From: Brevundimonas basaltis
GTDB lineage: Bacteria; Pseudomonadota; Alphaproteobacteria; Caulobacterales; Caulobacteraceae
Direction: 5' to 3'
Length of the DNA stretch: 64,000 nt
Assembly (NCBI RefSeq): GCF_014202075.1
Contig: NZ_JACHFZ010000001.1
Span: forward strand, 1 to 64,000
The notes beneath the pieces are model-generated. The model was not told where the DNA came from, did not search any database, and saw nothing but the letters and a program-made list of their open reading frames with translations. Below are positions 42,749-52,055 of this stretch, in pieces (the first letter of the stretch is position 1; every line of letters begins with the position of its first letter). Position numbers and translations under genes: made by a program.

Positions 42749-44596
42749 GTGACCGCATCCGCCATCCCGGGTCTGCACCCGGCCCCGACCTCGCACCAGA
42801 AGCTGATCGCCTGGGTCGAGGACATCGCCGCCCTGACCAAACCCGCCCGCGTCCACTGGTGCGACGGCTCTGAGGCCGAGAAACAGGCCATTATCGCGGA
42901 CCTGATCGACAAGGGCACCCTGCGCGAACTGGACCAGACCAAGCGCCCCGGCTGCTACTACGCGGCTTCGGACCCCAAGGACGTCGCCCGCGTCGAGAGC
43001 CGCACCTTCATCTGCCCCGCCGACAAGGCCGACGCCGGCCCGACCAACAACTGGGCCGATCCCGCCGAAATGCGCGAGCGCCTGAACGGCCTGTTCGACG
43101 GCTGCATGGCCGGCCGGACCATGTATGTCGTGCCCTTCTCCATGGGCCCGCTCGGCTCGAAGATCAGCGCCCTCGGCGTCGAGATCACGGACAGCGGCTA
43201 CGTCGCCGTCTCGATGGGCATCATGACCCGGATGGGCAAGTCGGCCCTCGACGTGCTCGGCGACGACGGCGTCTTCGTCCCCGCCGTCCACACCCTCGGC
43301 GCGCCGCTCGCCGACGGCCAGGCTGACGTGCCGTGGCCGTGCAACGACGACAAATGGATCGTCCACTTCCCCGAGACGCGCGAAATCTGGTCCTACGGCT
43401 CGGGCTACGGCGGCAACGCCCTGCTGGGCAAGAAATGCTACGCCCTGCGCATCGCCTCGGTCATGGCCCGCGACGAGGGCTGGTTGGCCGAGCACATGCT
43501 GATCCTCAAGCTGACCGATCCGAAGGGCCGCGCCAAATACGTCGCCGCGGCCTTCCCCTCGGCCTGCGGCAAGACCAACCTCGCCATGCTCCAGCCGACG
43601 CTGCCGGGCTGGAAGGCCGAGACCGTCGGCGACGACATCGCCTGGATGCGCATCGGCGACGACGGCCGCCTCTACGCCGTGAACCCCGAGGCCGGCTTCT
43701 TCGGCGTCGCCCCCGGCACCAGCCGCAACACCAACGGCAACGCCCTGGCCACCCTCGCCACGAACACCGTCTTCACCAACACCGCCCTGACCGCCGACGG
43801 CGACGTCTGGTGGGAAGGCCTGACGAAAGAGGCCCCTAAAGGCCTGACCAACTGGAAGGGTCAGCCGCACGATCCGGCGTCAGGCGAACCCGCCGCCCAC
43901 CCCAACGCCCGATTCGCCGCGCCCGCCGGCCAATGCCCCGCTATCGCGCCGGAATGGGAAGATCCGAAGGGCGTGCCGATCGACGCGATCCTGTTCGGCG
44001 GCCGCCGCGCTTCGGCCGTGCCGCTGGTCGCCGAGGCCTACGACTGGGACCACGGCGTGTTCATGGGGTCGTCGGTCGCGTCGGAAGGCACCGCCGCCGC
44101 CGAGAACGCCATCGGCGAACTGCGCCGCGATCCCTTCGCCATGCTGCCGTTCTGCGGCTACAACATGGGCGATTATTTCGCCCATTGGCTGTCGATGAAG
44201 GATCGCACCGACGCCTCGAAGCTGCCGCGCCTCTACTTCGTCAACTGGTTCCGCAAGAACGAGGACGGCAAGTTCGTCTGGCCCGGCTTCGGCGACAACG
44301 CCCGGGTGCTGAAGTGGATCGCGGAGCGCCTCGACGGCGAGGCCGAGGCCGTCGACACGCCGGTCGGCCGCGTCCCGACCCGCGAGTCGCTCGACCTGTC
44401 GGGGCTTGACCTGACCGAGACCGATCTGTCGACCCTGCTCGACGTCGACGCCGAAGTCTGGGCCGAGGAAGCCGCGCTGATCCCCGCCTTCTACGAAAAG
44501 TTCGGCGACCGCCTGCCTCGCGCCCTCTGGGAGCAGCATGCCGACCTGACATCGCGGGTTGAACGGGCCCGGGCCGCCGCCATCGCCGCGGAGTAG
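42749..44596 (+). CDS. pckG: Phosphoenolpyruvate carboxykinase (GTP)
   Basis: A 615-aa enzyme converting oxaloacetate + GTP to PEP + CO2 in gluconeogenesis. It is the GTP form: '[13 protein letters not shown]' (kinase-1 P-loop), '[33 protein letters not shown]', '[12 protein letters not shown]' and '[18 protein letters not shown]' are typical. The GTG at 42749 was chosen because AGGAGAG lies 6 nt before it; the longer frame upstream would run through the promoter. Length agrees with the family. Confidence 0.95.
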   Translation: MTASAIPGLHPAPTSHQKLIAWVEDIAALTKPARVHWCDGSEAEKQAIIADLIDKGTLRELDQTKRPGCYYAASDPKDVARVESRTFICPADKADAGPTNNWADPAEMRERLNGLFDGCMAGRTMYVVPFSMGPLGSKISALGVEITDSGYVAVSMGIMTRMGKSALDVLGDDGVFVPAVHTLGAPLADGQADVPWPCNDDKWIVHFPETREIWSYGSGYGGNALLGKKCYALRIASVMARDEGWLAEHMLILKLTDPKGRAKYVAAAFPSACGKTNLAMLQPTLPGWKAETVGDDIAWMRIGDDGRLYAVNPEAGFFGVAPGTSRNTNGNALATLATNTVFTNTALTADGDVWWEGLTKEAPKGLTNWKGQPHDPASGEPAAHPNARFAAPAGQCPAIAPEWEDPKGVPIDAILFGGRRASAVPLVAEAYDWDHGVFMGSSVASEGTAAAENAIGELRRDPFAMLPFCGYNMGDYFAHWLSMKDRTDASKLPRLYFVNWFRKNEDGKFVWPGFGDNARVLKWIAERLDGEAEAVDTPVGRVPTRESLDLSGLDLTETDLSTLLDVDAEVWAEEAALIPAFYEKFGDRLPRALWEQHADLTSRVERARAAAIAAE

Positions 44597-44658
44597 GCCG
44601 CCGCGCGGCGAGCGATAGCGGCTTGCAAATGAAGCCCGGGCGGTCGATCTGATCGCCC

Positions 44659-45669
44659 GTGACTTCTTCCCCGGATGTGATCGTCATCGGCGCCGGCGTT
44701 CTCGGCCTCTGTACCGCCGCCGAGCTGGCGGGCCGGGGCCACGCGGTGACCGTGATCGACCCCGGCGGACCGAACGCCTCCTCCGTCGCCGCCGGCATGC
44801 TGGCCCCGGCGCTGGAATCCCTGCTCGAGGGCCTGACACCCGATCAGGCCGGTCTGTTGAAGCGCGCCCGGGATCTATGGCCTGACTTCGCCGAGGCCCA
44901 CGGCCTGGCCTTGCACCATGAGGGCGCCGAGTGGAGGGAGGCGGATGCGGCCGTGGCCGTCGGTCGCCTGGGCCAACTTGGATTCGACGCCCGGGCGACG
45001 CCACTCGGCCTGATCACGCCTGACGACTGGCGCGTCGATCCGGGCCCCGCCCTGTCCGCCCTGGCCCGGGCGCCGGGCGTCAGCCTCGTCCGGGGGCGGG
45101 TCGCGCGCCTCGCCGGTGACGCCCGCCGCTGGCGGGTCGAGGCGGACGATGGCTGCATCTGGTTTGCCTCGACGGTGGTGCTGGCCAGCGGCGCCGCGCC
45201 CGCCGTCGACGGCCTCCCGCCGCCCGTGGCGGCCATGGTCGACGCCATCCAGCCGATTCGCGGCCAACTGACCCATGTCGCGGTCGAGGGGGTGGGTCGG
45301 GTGGTCCGCGCGCCGGGGGTCTATGCCGTGCCCGTCGCGGGCGGGGTCGTTATCGGCGCCACGATGGAGCCGGGCCGCCGCGATCTCGAGCCCGATCCCG
45401 ATGAGGCCCGTTTGCGGGTGGCCGCGGGTCTGGCGCTGCTCGGCCGCGAGGGGACGGCCGGACCGACCCGCGTCGGAATCCGGGGCGCGGTCGCCGATGG
45501 CCTGCCGCTGGCCGGGGCCGCCGGACATCCCGGCCTGTTTTTTGCGCTGGCGCCGCGACGCAACGGCTGGCTGCTCGGGCCGCTCGTAGCCCAGGTCGTC
45601 GCCGACGCAATCGAGGGCCGCCCGCCCGTTCCGGACGCAGGGGCCCTCGACCCGCTCAGGTTCGCCTGA
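44659..45669 (+). CDS. FAD-dependent glycine oxidase-like protein (ThiO)
   Basis: A 336-aa DAO-family oxidoreductase. The FAD-binding Rossmann motif 'VIVIGAGVLGLCTAAELAGRGHAVTVID' is at the N-terminus, followed by 'SSVAAGMLAPALES' typical of ThiO, and C-terminal 'GIRGAVADGLPLAG' with 'LFFALAPRRNGWLLGPLVAQ'. ThiO makes iminoglycine for thiamine thiazole; no thi genes flank it, so the role is inferred. GTG start. It ends directly against the convergent TonB-like stop. Confidence 0.82.
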   Translation: MTSSPDVIVIGAGVLGLCTAAELAGRGHAVTVIDPGGPNASSVAAGMLAPALESLLEGLTPDQAGLLKRARDLWPDFAEAHGLALHHEGAEWREADAAVAVGRLGQLGFDARATPLGLITPDDWRVDPGPALSALARAPGVSLVRGRVARLAGDARRWRVEADDGCIWFASTVVLASGAAPAVDGLPPPVAAMVDAIQPIRGQLTHVAVEGVGRVVRAPGVYAVPVAGGVVIGATMEPGRRDLEPDPDEARLRVAAGLALLGREGTAGPTRVGIRGAVADGLPLAGAAGHPGLFFALAPRRNGWLLGPLVAQVVADAIEGRPPVPDAGALDPLRFA

Positions 45670-46401
45670 TCAGTCCGTCGGCGGGTTGAAGCGGATGGCG
45701 ATGTTGACCCGCGATCCCACCGCCGAGCCGTTCACCGTGCGCGGGCTGATCTGGAAATGCCGCGACAGCCCTTCGGCCGCCCGCCCGAAGCCGTAACCGC
45801 CGGGGGTTTCGGTGGTGACGTTGCAGTCGGCGACCCGGCCGTTGGGCTGGACGAGGCAGTTCAGCGTGGCCAGCCCCCCGACCTCGGCCCGCAGGGCCCG
45901 ATCGGGATAGGCCCGCATCAGCTGTTCCGCCGACGGCTGCCGCTCCCAGCGGGGATTGGTGATCACGGCCGGTGGGCGCGGCGGTGAGGTCACGGTCGGG
46001 GCGCTCTCCACAGGCGCGGGAGACTTTTCGATGGTGCTGATGGTCGACCCTTCGGCGACCTTCTCACCCTGGACGATGCTCACGACGTTTTCTGTCGCCG
46101 GCGGAGCAGGCAGTTCGTTGAGCAGCGTATTGGGGGCTTGCGGTTGGGTGGGTGCAGGCAGCGGTTCGGGCGGCTTCGGCTTCGACCGGACCAGCTCGAG
46201 GATCGTAGGCGGGGTCGAGTCAGGGGCAGCAGGCGGCGCCATGTCGAAGCGCTGGTGGTAGAGGGCCGCCCCCGCGCCGACATGCCCGGCGGCGACAATG
46301 GCCAGGGCGATCCAGGTGGTTCGGGTGAAGCGCGGCGTCTTGCGCTCGTTGTAGTCGAAGGGGCTCACCAGTCCGGGCCCGTCCGCGGTTCTGATCATCA
46401 T
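45670..46401 (-). CDS. TonB C-terminal domain protein (energy transducer)
   Basis: A 243-aa protein with a membrane anchor (about 31-50, 'TWIALAIVAAGHVGAGAALY'), a Pro-rich periplasmic spacer ('SKPKPPEPLPAPTQPQAP') and a C-terminal TonB-like domain with 'PDRALRAEVGGLATLNCLVQPNGRVADCNVTTETPGGYGFGRAAEGLSR'. It probably powers an outer-membrane receptor or a cell-envelope complex. Second TonB-type protein of the window after that at 18433, not closely alike. No receptor gene is adjacent. Confidence 0.83.
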   Translation of the reverse strand: MMIRTADGPGLVSPFDYNERKTPRFTRTTWIALAIVAAGHVGAGAALYHQRFDMAPPAAPDSTPPTILELVRSKPKPPEPLPAPTQPQAPNTLLNELPAPPATENVVSIVQGEKVAEGSTISTIEKSPAPVESAPTVTSPPRPPAVITNPRWERQPSAEQLMRAYPDRALRAEVGGLATLNCLVQPNGRVADCNVTTETPGGYGFGRAAEGLSRHFQISPRTVNGSAVGSRVNIAIRFNPPTD

Positions 46402-46554
46402 GGCCGTTCATCCCTGTCGTCCGCCGCCCCCGCAGCGTCCCAAGGACAAGTTGAGCGCTTACGTTAGGGCAAGTTTGGGGCGAGCTTCGCCATGAAAGGG
46501 ACACCAGCGGCCACAGCGGCAAAGGTTAAGCTTCTGTGGACGGCGATAACGCTG

Positions 46555-46571
46555 TTAGGGTTTGGTTAACC
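46555..46571 (+). promoter_or_regulatory. CtrA-like box before the transglycosylase gene
   Basis: TTAG-N7-TTAACC (46555-46571) matches the Caulobacter CtrA consensus TTAA-N7-TTAAC at 8 of 9 fixed positions. It ends 16 bp before the ATG. Confidence 0.5.
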
Positions 46572-46587
46572 ACGAAGCCGCAGCGTC

Positions 46588-47397
46588 ATGGGTATGAACA
46601 TCGGAGCGATTCCATCCTCTGGCGGAGTCGAGGCGGCGATCAGGCGCGCCTCGAACGCGACAGGCGTGGACGCCGAGTTTCTCCTCAAGACGGCGCGGCG
46701 CGAGAGCGCGATGAACCCCGCCGCCAAGGCCCGGACGTCGTCGGCCGCCGGCCTGTTCCAGTTCATTGAGCAGACCTGGCTGGGCACGGTGAAGGCCCAC
46801 GGGGCGAAGCATGGCTACGGCCAGTATGCCGACCTGATCCACAAGGGCTCGGATGGGCGCTGGCGCGTGGACGGTTCGGCGCGGAACGTCGTGCTCGACC
46901 TGCGGTTCGATGCGCAGGCCGCTTCGACCATGGCGGCGGAACTGACGGCCTCGAACGCCGCCTATCTGCGGGGGCGCACCGGCCGTGAGCCGGGGGCGGG
47001 CGACCTTTATGCGGCGCATTTCCTTGGCCCCGCCGGCGCGGCCCAACTGATGGAAGCCATGGAGCGGCGGCCCGGAACGAGCGCAGCCGCCATCTTCCCG
47101 GCGGCGGCGTCTGCCAACCGATCGATCTTCTATCGCGAGGGCAGGGCGGCGACGATCGCTGAGGTCCACGCCAACCTTCAGCGCCATGCGGGCGAAGGCG
47201 CGCCGGCCGCGTCGGCGGGGGTCGTAGCCGCGACCGCGTCGCCGCCGTTGTCCGAGCGCGACCAGATGCTGGCGGCCCGCCTCGACCGGCTGAAGCAGGA
47301 CCAGAGCCTGCTCGCGCTCCTGCTCGGTCAGGACGGGGAAGGGAAGGGGGGCGGCTTCGGCGGCGCCTTCGCCCCCGAAGAGAGTTCGCGCGCCTGA
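46588..47397 (+). CDS. Lytic transglycosylase-like protein (SLT domain)
   Basis: A 269-aa protein with an N-terminal SLT fold: 'GVDAEFLLKTARRESAMNPAAKARTSSAAGLFQFIEQTWL', where the ES pair carries the catalytic Glu. No signal peptide is seen; similar polar lytic enzymes in Caulobacter act with flagella or pili. The C-terminal half is Ala-rich ending in a Gly/Glu tail. ATG 46588 or 46594 could start. A CtrA-like box upstream supports a cell-cycle or flagellar role. Confidence 0.82.
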   Translation: MGMNIGAIPSSGGVEAAIRRASNATGVDAEFLLKTARRESAMNPAAKARTSSAAGLFQFIEQTWLGTVKAHGAKHGYGQYADLIHKGSDGRWRVDGSARNVVLDLRFDAQAASTMAAELTASNAAYLRGRTGREPGAGDLYAAHFLGPAGAAQLMEAMERRPGTSAAAIFPAAASANRSIFYREGRAATIAEVHANLQRHAGEGAPAASAGVVAATASPPLSERDQMLAARLDRLKQDQSLLALLLGQDGEGKGGGFGGAFAPEESSRA

Positions 47398-47414
47398 CCG
47401 CGAATCCGGCGATG

Positions 47415-47430
47415 GTAAACCGCCCGTTAG
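47415..47430 (-). promoter_or_regulatory. Weak CtrA-like box before the first DUF2336 gene
   Basis: On the minus strand CTAA-N7-TTTAC (47415-47430), 7 of 9 positions of the CtrA consensus, 50 bp before the DUF2336 start. Confidence 0.3.
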
Positions 47431-47479
47431 GGATGACCGGCCAAAGCTGGCGGGTATCGCCTGACCCAGAGCGCCAAAC

Positions 47480-48622
47480 ATGACTGCCTACCGCGCCCGC
47501 CTTACCGAGACCGACATCCGCCGCCTGATCAAGGCGACCGACGACGACGACCGGGCCGCCGCCGCGCACAAGCTGTGCCGCAACATGGACCGCGCGAAGT
47601 TGAGCGAGGAGGAACGCGAGGCGGCGCAGAAGATTCTCCGCATGCTGGCGCACGATGCGGCGGAACTGGTGCGCCGCGCGATGGCGGTGACACTGAAGTC
47701 ATCAGACCTGATTCCGCGCGATGTGGCCCGGGCGCTCGCCGCCGACGTCGATAGCGTCGCCCTGCCGCTGATCAGCTTCTCGCCGGCCTTCTCGGACGAG
47801 GACCTGATCGAGATCGTCCAGGCGGGATCGGCGCTTCGGCAGATTGCTGTGGCCGGGCGTCCGGCTGTCGGTCGCGATCTCGCCGCGGCGCTGGCCGAGG
47901 TCGGCTGCGAGCAGGCTGTTCGGACGTTGGCCGCCAATGACAACGCCGACATCGCCGAGGCCGCCTTGGGGCGCTGTATAGATCGCTTCGGGACCTCGCC
48001 CGAGATTGTAGCCGCCATCGCCTACCGCCAGGTCCTGCCGCTGTCGGTGACGGAGCGATTGGTCGAGCTGGCGACCGACGCCGTGCGCGAGCACCTGGTC
48101 ACGCGCCATGCCGTGGCTCCGGAGACGGCGATTCGACTGGCTTCCTTCGCTCGCGAGCGGGCGACGGTCGATCTGGTCGACCAGGCCTCGAACCACGCTG
48201 ATCTTGCCATCTTCGCAGCCGGACTGAACGCTCGCCGGGCTCTGACCGGCTCCCTGCTGCTGAGGGCGCTTGCCCGCGGCCAGATGGCGCTGTTCGAATA
48301 CGGCGTGGCGGAGCTGGCGGGAACTCCGCATCCGCGGGCGTGGCTGATGATCCATGACGCAGGCCCGCTGGGGCTCAAGGCCATTTACGACCGGGCCGGC
48401 CTGCCGCCCCGGCTGTTTCAGGCATTTCGAGCCGGAGTCGATACCTGGCGAATGCTCCAATCCGAAGGCGCAGACACGGCGGGCGACGGTTTCCGGCAGC
48501 AGATGCTGCAGCGTTTTCTGACCCAACGTCCGAACGCGCCGCGCGAGGATCTCGCCTATCTGATGGAGCGGCTCGACCAGGAGCCGGCCCCGGCCCGTTC
48601 GGCCCTCGGGGCCGCGGCCTGA
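47480..48622 (+). CDS. DUF2336 domain protein, first copy
   Basis: A 380-aa protein of the DUF2336 family, made of HEAT-like helical repeats ('EVGCEQAVRTLAANDNADIAEAALGRC', 'ERLVELATDAVREHLVTRHAV'). N-terminal 'LTETDIRRLIKATDDDDRAAAAHKLCR'. Function is not established, but such proteins are often near chemotaxis or phosphorelay genes. It is cytoplasmic. ATG start. A second copy lies at 50040; the two flank Hpt and NAD-kinase genes. Confidence 0.85.
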   Translation: MTAYRARLTETDIRRLIKATDDDDRAAAAHKLCRNMDRAKLSEEEREAAQKILRMLAHDAAELVRRAMAVTLKSSDLIPRDVARALAADVDSVALPLISFSPAFSDEDLIEIVQAGSALRQIAVAGRPAVGRDLAAALAEVGCEQAVRTLAANDNADIAEAALGRCIDRFGTSPEIVAAIAYRQVLPLSVTERLVELATDAVREHLVTRHAVAPETAIRLASFARERATVDLVDQASNHADLAIFAAGLNARRALTGSLLLRALARGQMALFEYGVAELAGTPHPRAWLMIHDAGPLGLKAIYDRAGLPPRLFQAFRAGVDTWRMLQSEGADTAGDGFRQQMLQRFLTQRPNAPREDLAYLMERLDQEPAPARSALGAAA

Positions 48623-48677
48623 TCGACAGTTGAGAACGCGCGCCGGTCGGCGGGCGTTCAAACAGGCTTTGACGGTT

Positions 48678-49154
48678 TCAGCCGAGGTGGTCGGCGACAC
48701 CCGCTTCCAGCGACTCCGCCAGCGCTCGGCCGATCGGGTGGTCGTCAGTCTGGATCTGATCGCGGACGACGGCTCTGATGGCGTCGATGTGGGCGTCGAC
48801 CAGCACCCGCGGCGCGGCCATTCGCTTGGCGGGTTCGTCCATCATCTTGCACAATGATCCGGCCAAGCGGGTGACCAACGGGTACTGGTAGGTCGCGCCC
48901 AAACCCTTCAGGTCGTGGGCGCGGAAATACAGAGCCTCGGCGGTCTGTACGTTGTAACCTTGGTCGCTGATATCGCTCTGGGCCTTGTCCAGCTTGACGA
49001 TCTCATCCTGCAGCCATTGGCCGAATTGCGAGGACATCGCCTTCAGCGCCTCCTCGGCCTTTGCGATCGCGCTTGCGTCGATGCCGCCGAATGCTCCGCC
49101 TACCTTGAGGCGCAGTGTGTTGGGCGGGCGAATGACCTGGGCGGAATTGCTCAC
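48678..49154 (-). CDS. Hpt domain phosphotransfer protein
   Basis: A 158-aa protein with an Hpt four-helix domain: 'YFRAHDLKGLGATYQYPLVTRLAGSLCKMMD', where His80 is the phosphoacceptor (HDLKG motif). It passes phosphoryl groups between response regulators or hybrid kinases; partners are not in the window. The GTG at 49154 is chosen, preceded by GAGGAG 7 nt upstream. It is not the CtrA phosphotransferase ChpT, which has a different fold. Confidence 0.88.
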   Translation of the reverse strand: MSNSAQVIRPPNTLRLKVGGAFGGIDASAIAKAEEALKAMSSQFGQWLQDEIVKLDKAQSDISDQGYNVQTAEALYFRAHDLKGLGATYQYPLVTRLAGSLCKMMDEPAKRMAAPRVLVDAHIDAIRAVVRDQIQTDDHPIGRALAESLEAGVADHLG

Positions 49155-49220
49155 GGGCGAGCTCCTCAAGACGAACCTTCCACATCGTGGCAGGACAGAC
49201 TTAAGAACCTGTGCACGCCG

Positions 49221-49994
49221 TCAGGAGGTGAACTGCTCCGCCAGCACGCGTTCCTCGAACGAGCGGCCGGCGTCGAACAGCATGGTCAGGGCGATGTCGC
49301 GGCGCTCGCGCACCTCTACCCGGGTCACGCGCCGCACCTCGAAGCTGTCGGCGGTGGCGCTGACCGGACGCTTGTCGGGCTCCAGAACCTCGAAACTGAC
49401 CTTGGCCGTATGAGGCAAGAGCGCCCCGCGCCAGCGTCGCGGTCGGAAGGCGCTGATCGGCGTCAGAGCCAGCACACGGGCGTCCAGCGGGATGATCGGT
49501 CCATGCGCTGACAGGTTATAGGCTGTCGAACCGGCGGCGGTTGAGACCAGACAGCCGTCGCAGGACAGCTCCTCAAGCCGCACCCTGTCATCGACGGTGA
49601 TGCGGAGTTTGGCGCTCTGCCGGGTTTGCCGCAGCAGGGACACCTCGTTGATCGCCAAGCCGATTTTCACATCACCACCTTCGGTCGAGGCGTCCATCTG
49701 CAGTGGATGAATGACGGCCTGGCCCGCAGTGGCCAGCCGCTCTGGCAGGCCTTCTTCCTTGTAGTCGTTCATCAGGAAGCCGACTGACCCCCGGTTCATC
49801 CCGAACACCGGGGTGCGACGCTCCATGTTGGCGTGCAGCGTTTCGAGCATGAAACCGTCGCCGCCGAGTGCAACGATGACGTCGGCCGAGGCCGGGTCCT
49901 GGGACCCGTACATCGCGATCAACCGGTCACGGGCGGCGGCCGCTTCCGGGCGATCGGAAGCGGCGAAGGCGATGCGGAGGTCTGGCTGGTTCAC
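49221..49994 (-). CDS. nadK: NAD kinase
   Basis: A 257-aa enzyme that phosphorylates NAD to NADP. '[18 protein letters not shown]' has the GGDG motif (about 44-47), with '[13 protein letters not shown]' and the conserved '[23 protein letters not shown]'. Length is as usual for alphaproteobacteria. GTG at 49994 chosen; a TTG 12 nt upstream is possible. It lies 66 bp before the Hpt gene's start and in line with the second DUF2336 gene. Confidence 0.95.
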   Translation of the reverse strand: MNQPDLRIAFAASDRPEAAAARDRLIAMYGSQDPASADVIVALGGDGFMLETLHANMERRTPVFGMNRGSVGFLMNDYKEEGLPERLATAGQAVIHPLQMDASTEGGDVKIGLAINEVSLLRQTRQSAKLRITVDDRVRLEELSCDGCLVSTAAGSTAYNLSAHGPIIPLDARVLALTPISAFRPRRWRGALLPHTAKVSFEVLEPDKRPVSATADSFEVRRVTRVEVRERRDIALTMLFDAGRSFEERVLAEQFTS

Positions 49995-50039
49995 GCGCCT
50001 ACGCAAGCCGAGCCCGGCGGCGAAGTCAAACGGGCGTAC

Positions 50040-51146
50040 TCAGCCCTCGACCAGAGCCCGGAAGGATCGGGCCGCGGAGGTCGCGGAAATCGATCCGCGC
50101 GTCCAGACTGGAGCCCCGGCGTCGCCCGGAAGCCCGTCGTTGAGCAGGCGGATCTCGGTCAGCAGGGCCGGATAGACCGCGCGGTCCACACCGGCCGCCG
50201 CACAGGCGTAGAAAAGCGCCTCCGGGCTGCGCGCGGCCAAGGCCTCGCGGATATGGGCGACCGAGAAGCCACCGAGGGCGGCCAGGGCGTAGACGAACAG
50301 CCCGAGGCGGCGTTCGCGTATCGCCCGGACGAGGTAGCCGGCGCGAAGCTGCCCTGAGGCCTGAAGCTTGGTGACCAGCCGCCGCTCCATTTCGTCGCGG
50401 TCGGGATCGTTCGCCGGAATCGCCACCAGGGTTCCGGACCTGGCGTCGTAGACCGACTGCTCGATCAGCGGCGCCAGTTTCGTCTCGTCGACCTGGAAGC
50501 GGTCACAGATTGACTGGCGCAAGGCCGCGCCGACCCATTGATACATTTGCGCGGCCAGTTGCTCGGTCATCCGAGGGTGGCGGGTCAGCGGACCCCGCAA
50601 AGCCGCCACCCGCCGTGATTGCTCGACCAGGCGGCGGAGTCCCTCCAGACTGATCTCCGCGGTGCGGTTGAACGCCAGGGCGGTCACCGTCGCGGGCTCG
50701 CCGCGATCGATAATGGCGTCGGCGACGCGGCCGCCGAGGTTCGGCCTGCGGGCGATTTCGATCTGATGCTCCAGCGTCGCCTCGACCAGCACGCGAAGCA
50801 GGTCGTCATCCTGAAGCAGGGGGCTGGCGGCGAGCACGGGCCTCGCGATCTCAATCTCGTCGAGAGCAAGGACGTTGATCAGGGCGGGCGGAGCCCAGTC
50901 GGCCTGGGCAAGGCGTTGGGACAAGACCTTGCGCACCTCCCGCTCCGCCTGCTTCGCCAAGGTCAGGAATATTTCGGTCAGGACCGGCGACAACTCACCC
51001 GATGGCGGGCGCGCGTCGCACAGGGCGATGACGCCCAGCAACAGGCGTTCGCGGGCCTCCGAACTGGGGTTTCTCGCCAGCGCCAACAGATCCGGAATGG
51101 CTGGCGGCGAGGCGAGGGGCGGTGAGCGAAGCTGAGCGACGGTCAA
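50040..51146 (-). CDS. DUF2336 domain protein, second copy
   Basis: A 368-aa DUF2336 protein with the same helical-repeat plan as the copy at 47480: 'LARNPSSEARERLLLGVIALCD', 'LTEIFLTLAKQAEREVRKVLSQRLAQADWAP', 'LAFNRTAEISLEGLRRLVEQSRRVAAL' and the C-terminal 'RERRLGLFVYALAALGGFSV'. TTG start at 51146 with GGAGAC upstream; the open frame continues far upstream, but only as a shadow of the aldolase gene. A CtrA-like box lies 54 bp upstream. Confidence 0.82.
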   Translation of the reverse strand: MTVAQLRSPPLASPPAIPDLLALARNPSSEARERLLLGVIALCDARPPSGELSPVLTEIFLTLAKQAEREVRKVLSQRLAQADWAPPALINVLALDEIEIARPVLAASPLLQDDDLLRVLVEATLEHQIEIARRPNLGGRVADAIIDRGEPATVTALAFNRTAEISLEGLRRLVEQSRRVAALRGPLTRHPRMTEQLAAQMYQWVGAALRQSICDRFQVDETKLAPLIEQSVYDARSGTLVAIPANDPDRDEMERRLVTKLQASGQLRAGYLVRAIRERRLGLFVYALAALGGFSVAHIREALAARSPEALFYACAAAGVDRAVYPALLTEIRLLNDGLPGDAGAPVWTRGSISATSAARSFRALVEG

Positions 51147-51199
51147 GGGCGTCTCCGGCGCGCCGACGATTCGGCTGATCCGAGCGTAACGGCAGGCCG

Positions 51200-51215
51200 C
51201 TAAGGCAGGGTTAAC
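51200..51215 (+). promoter_or_regulatory. CtrA-like box between the second DUF2336 and the aldolase genes
   Basis: CTAA-N7-TTAAC (51200-51215) matches TTAA-N7-TTAAC at 8 of 9 positions. It lies in a 144-bp divergent gap and could control either gene. Confidence 0.5.
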
Positions 51216-51290
51216 GGAAGCTGAATCTTGACGGCGAGGCCGCCCGGCGCGAGCGTGCGCCGCCGTACGCAACTTGAAGGACACGGACCC

Positions 51291-52055
51291 ATGGCCGATG
51301 GAACTACCGCCTCGCTGAAGTCCCGCGTCTCCGAGGCCGAATGGAACGCCCGCGTCGAACTGGCCGCGCTCTACCGCCTGGTGGCGCTGCATGGCTGGGA
51401 CGACATGATCTTCACCCACATCTCGGCGCGTGTGCCGGGGCCGGAGACGCATTTCCTGATCAACCCGTACGGCTGGTATTTCGAGGAGATGACGGCGTCG
51501 TGCCTCGTCAAGGTCGATCTGGACGGGAACATCGTCCAGGAGACCACGAGTTTCATCAATCCGGCGGGCTTCACCATCCATTCGGCGATCCACGCCGCGC
51601 GGGACGACGCCCATTTCGTCATCCACCTGCACACGGTCGCCGGGGTAGGCGTGGCGGCCCAGCAGGAGGGCCTGTTGCCGCTCGGCCAGAACGCCTGCCT
51701 GCTCCAGGAGCAGGTCGCCTATCACGGCTATGAGGGTCTCGCCCTGAACCATGACGAACGCGAGCGTCTGGTCGCGGACCTCGGGGACAAGCCGCTGATG
51801 CTGTTGCGTAACCACGGCACCCTGGCGGTCGGCCAGACCGCGGCCCAGGCGTGGATCGGCATGTTCTTCCTTGAGCGCGCCTGCGCCCAGCAGGTGGCGG
51901 CGCTGTCCGTAGGGCGTGAGCATGTGCTGATGGCGCCTGACGCGGCCCAGGCCGAGACCCGGAAACAGGGCAAGGGCATCGGCTTCGTCTCGGCGCTCGC
52001 CTGGCCGGGCGCGCTCCGGATGCTCGATCGAAAGTCACCGGGCTACGACGTGTGA
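51291..52055 (+). CDS. Class II aldolase/adducin family protein
   Basis: A 254-aa metal-dependent aldolase-like protein. The zinc ligands are visible: HIS in 'IFTHISARV', HLH in 'FVIHLHTVAGVGVAAQ' and the later 'LLRNHGTLAVG'. Substrates of this family include fuculose-, rhamnulose- and ribulose-phosphates; the substrate here is unknown. GAAGGACAC precedes the ATG. Its TGA overlaps the GTG start of the next gene. Confidence 0.9.
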   Translation: MADGTTASLKSRVSEAEWNARVELAALYRLVALHGWDDMIFTHISARVPGPETHFLINPYGWYFEEMTASCLVKVDLDGNIVQETTSFINPAGFTIHSAIHAARDDAHFVIHLHTVAGVGVAAQQEGLLPLGQNACLLQEQVAYHGYEGLALNHDERERLVADLGDKPLMLLRNHGTLAVGQTAAQAWIGMFFLERACAQQVAALSVGREHVLMAPDAAQAETRKQGKGIGFVSALAWPGALRMLDRKSPGYDV

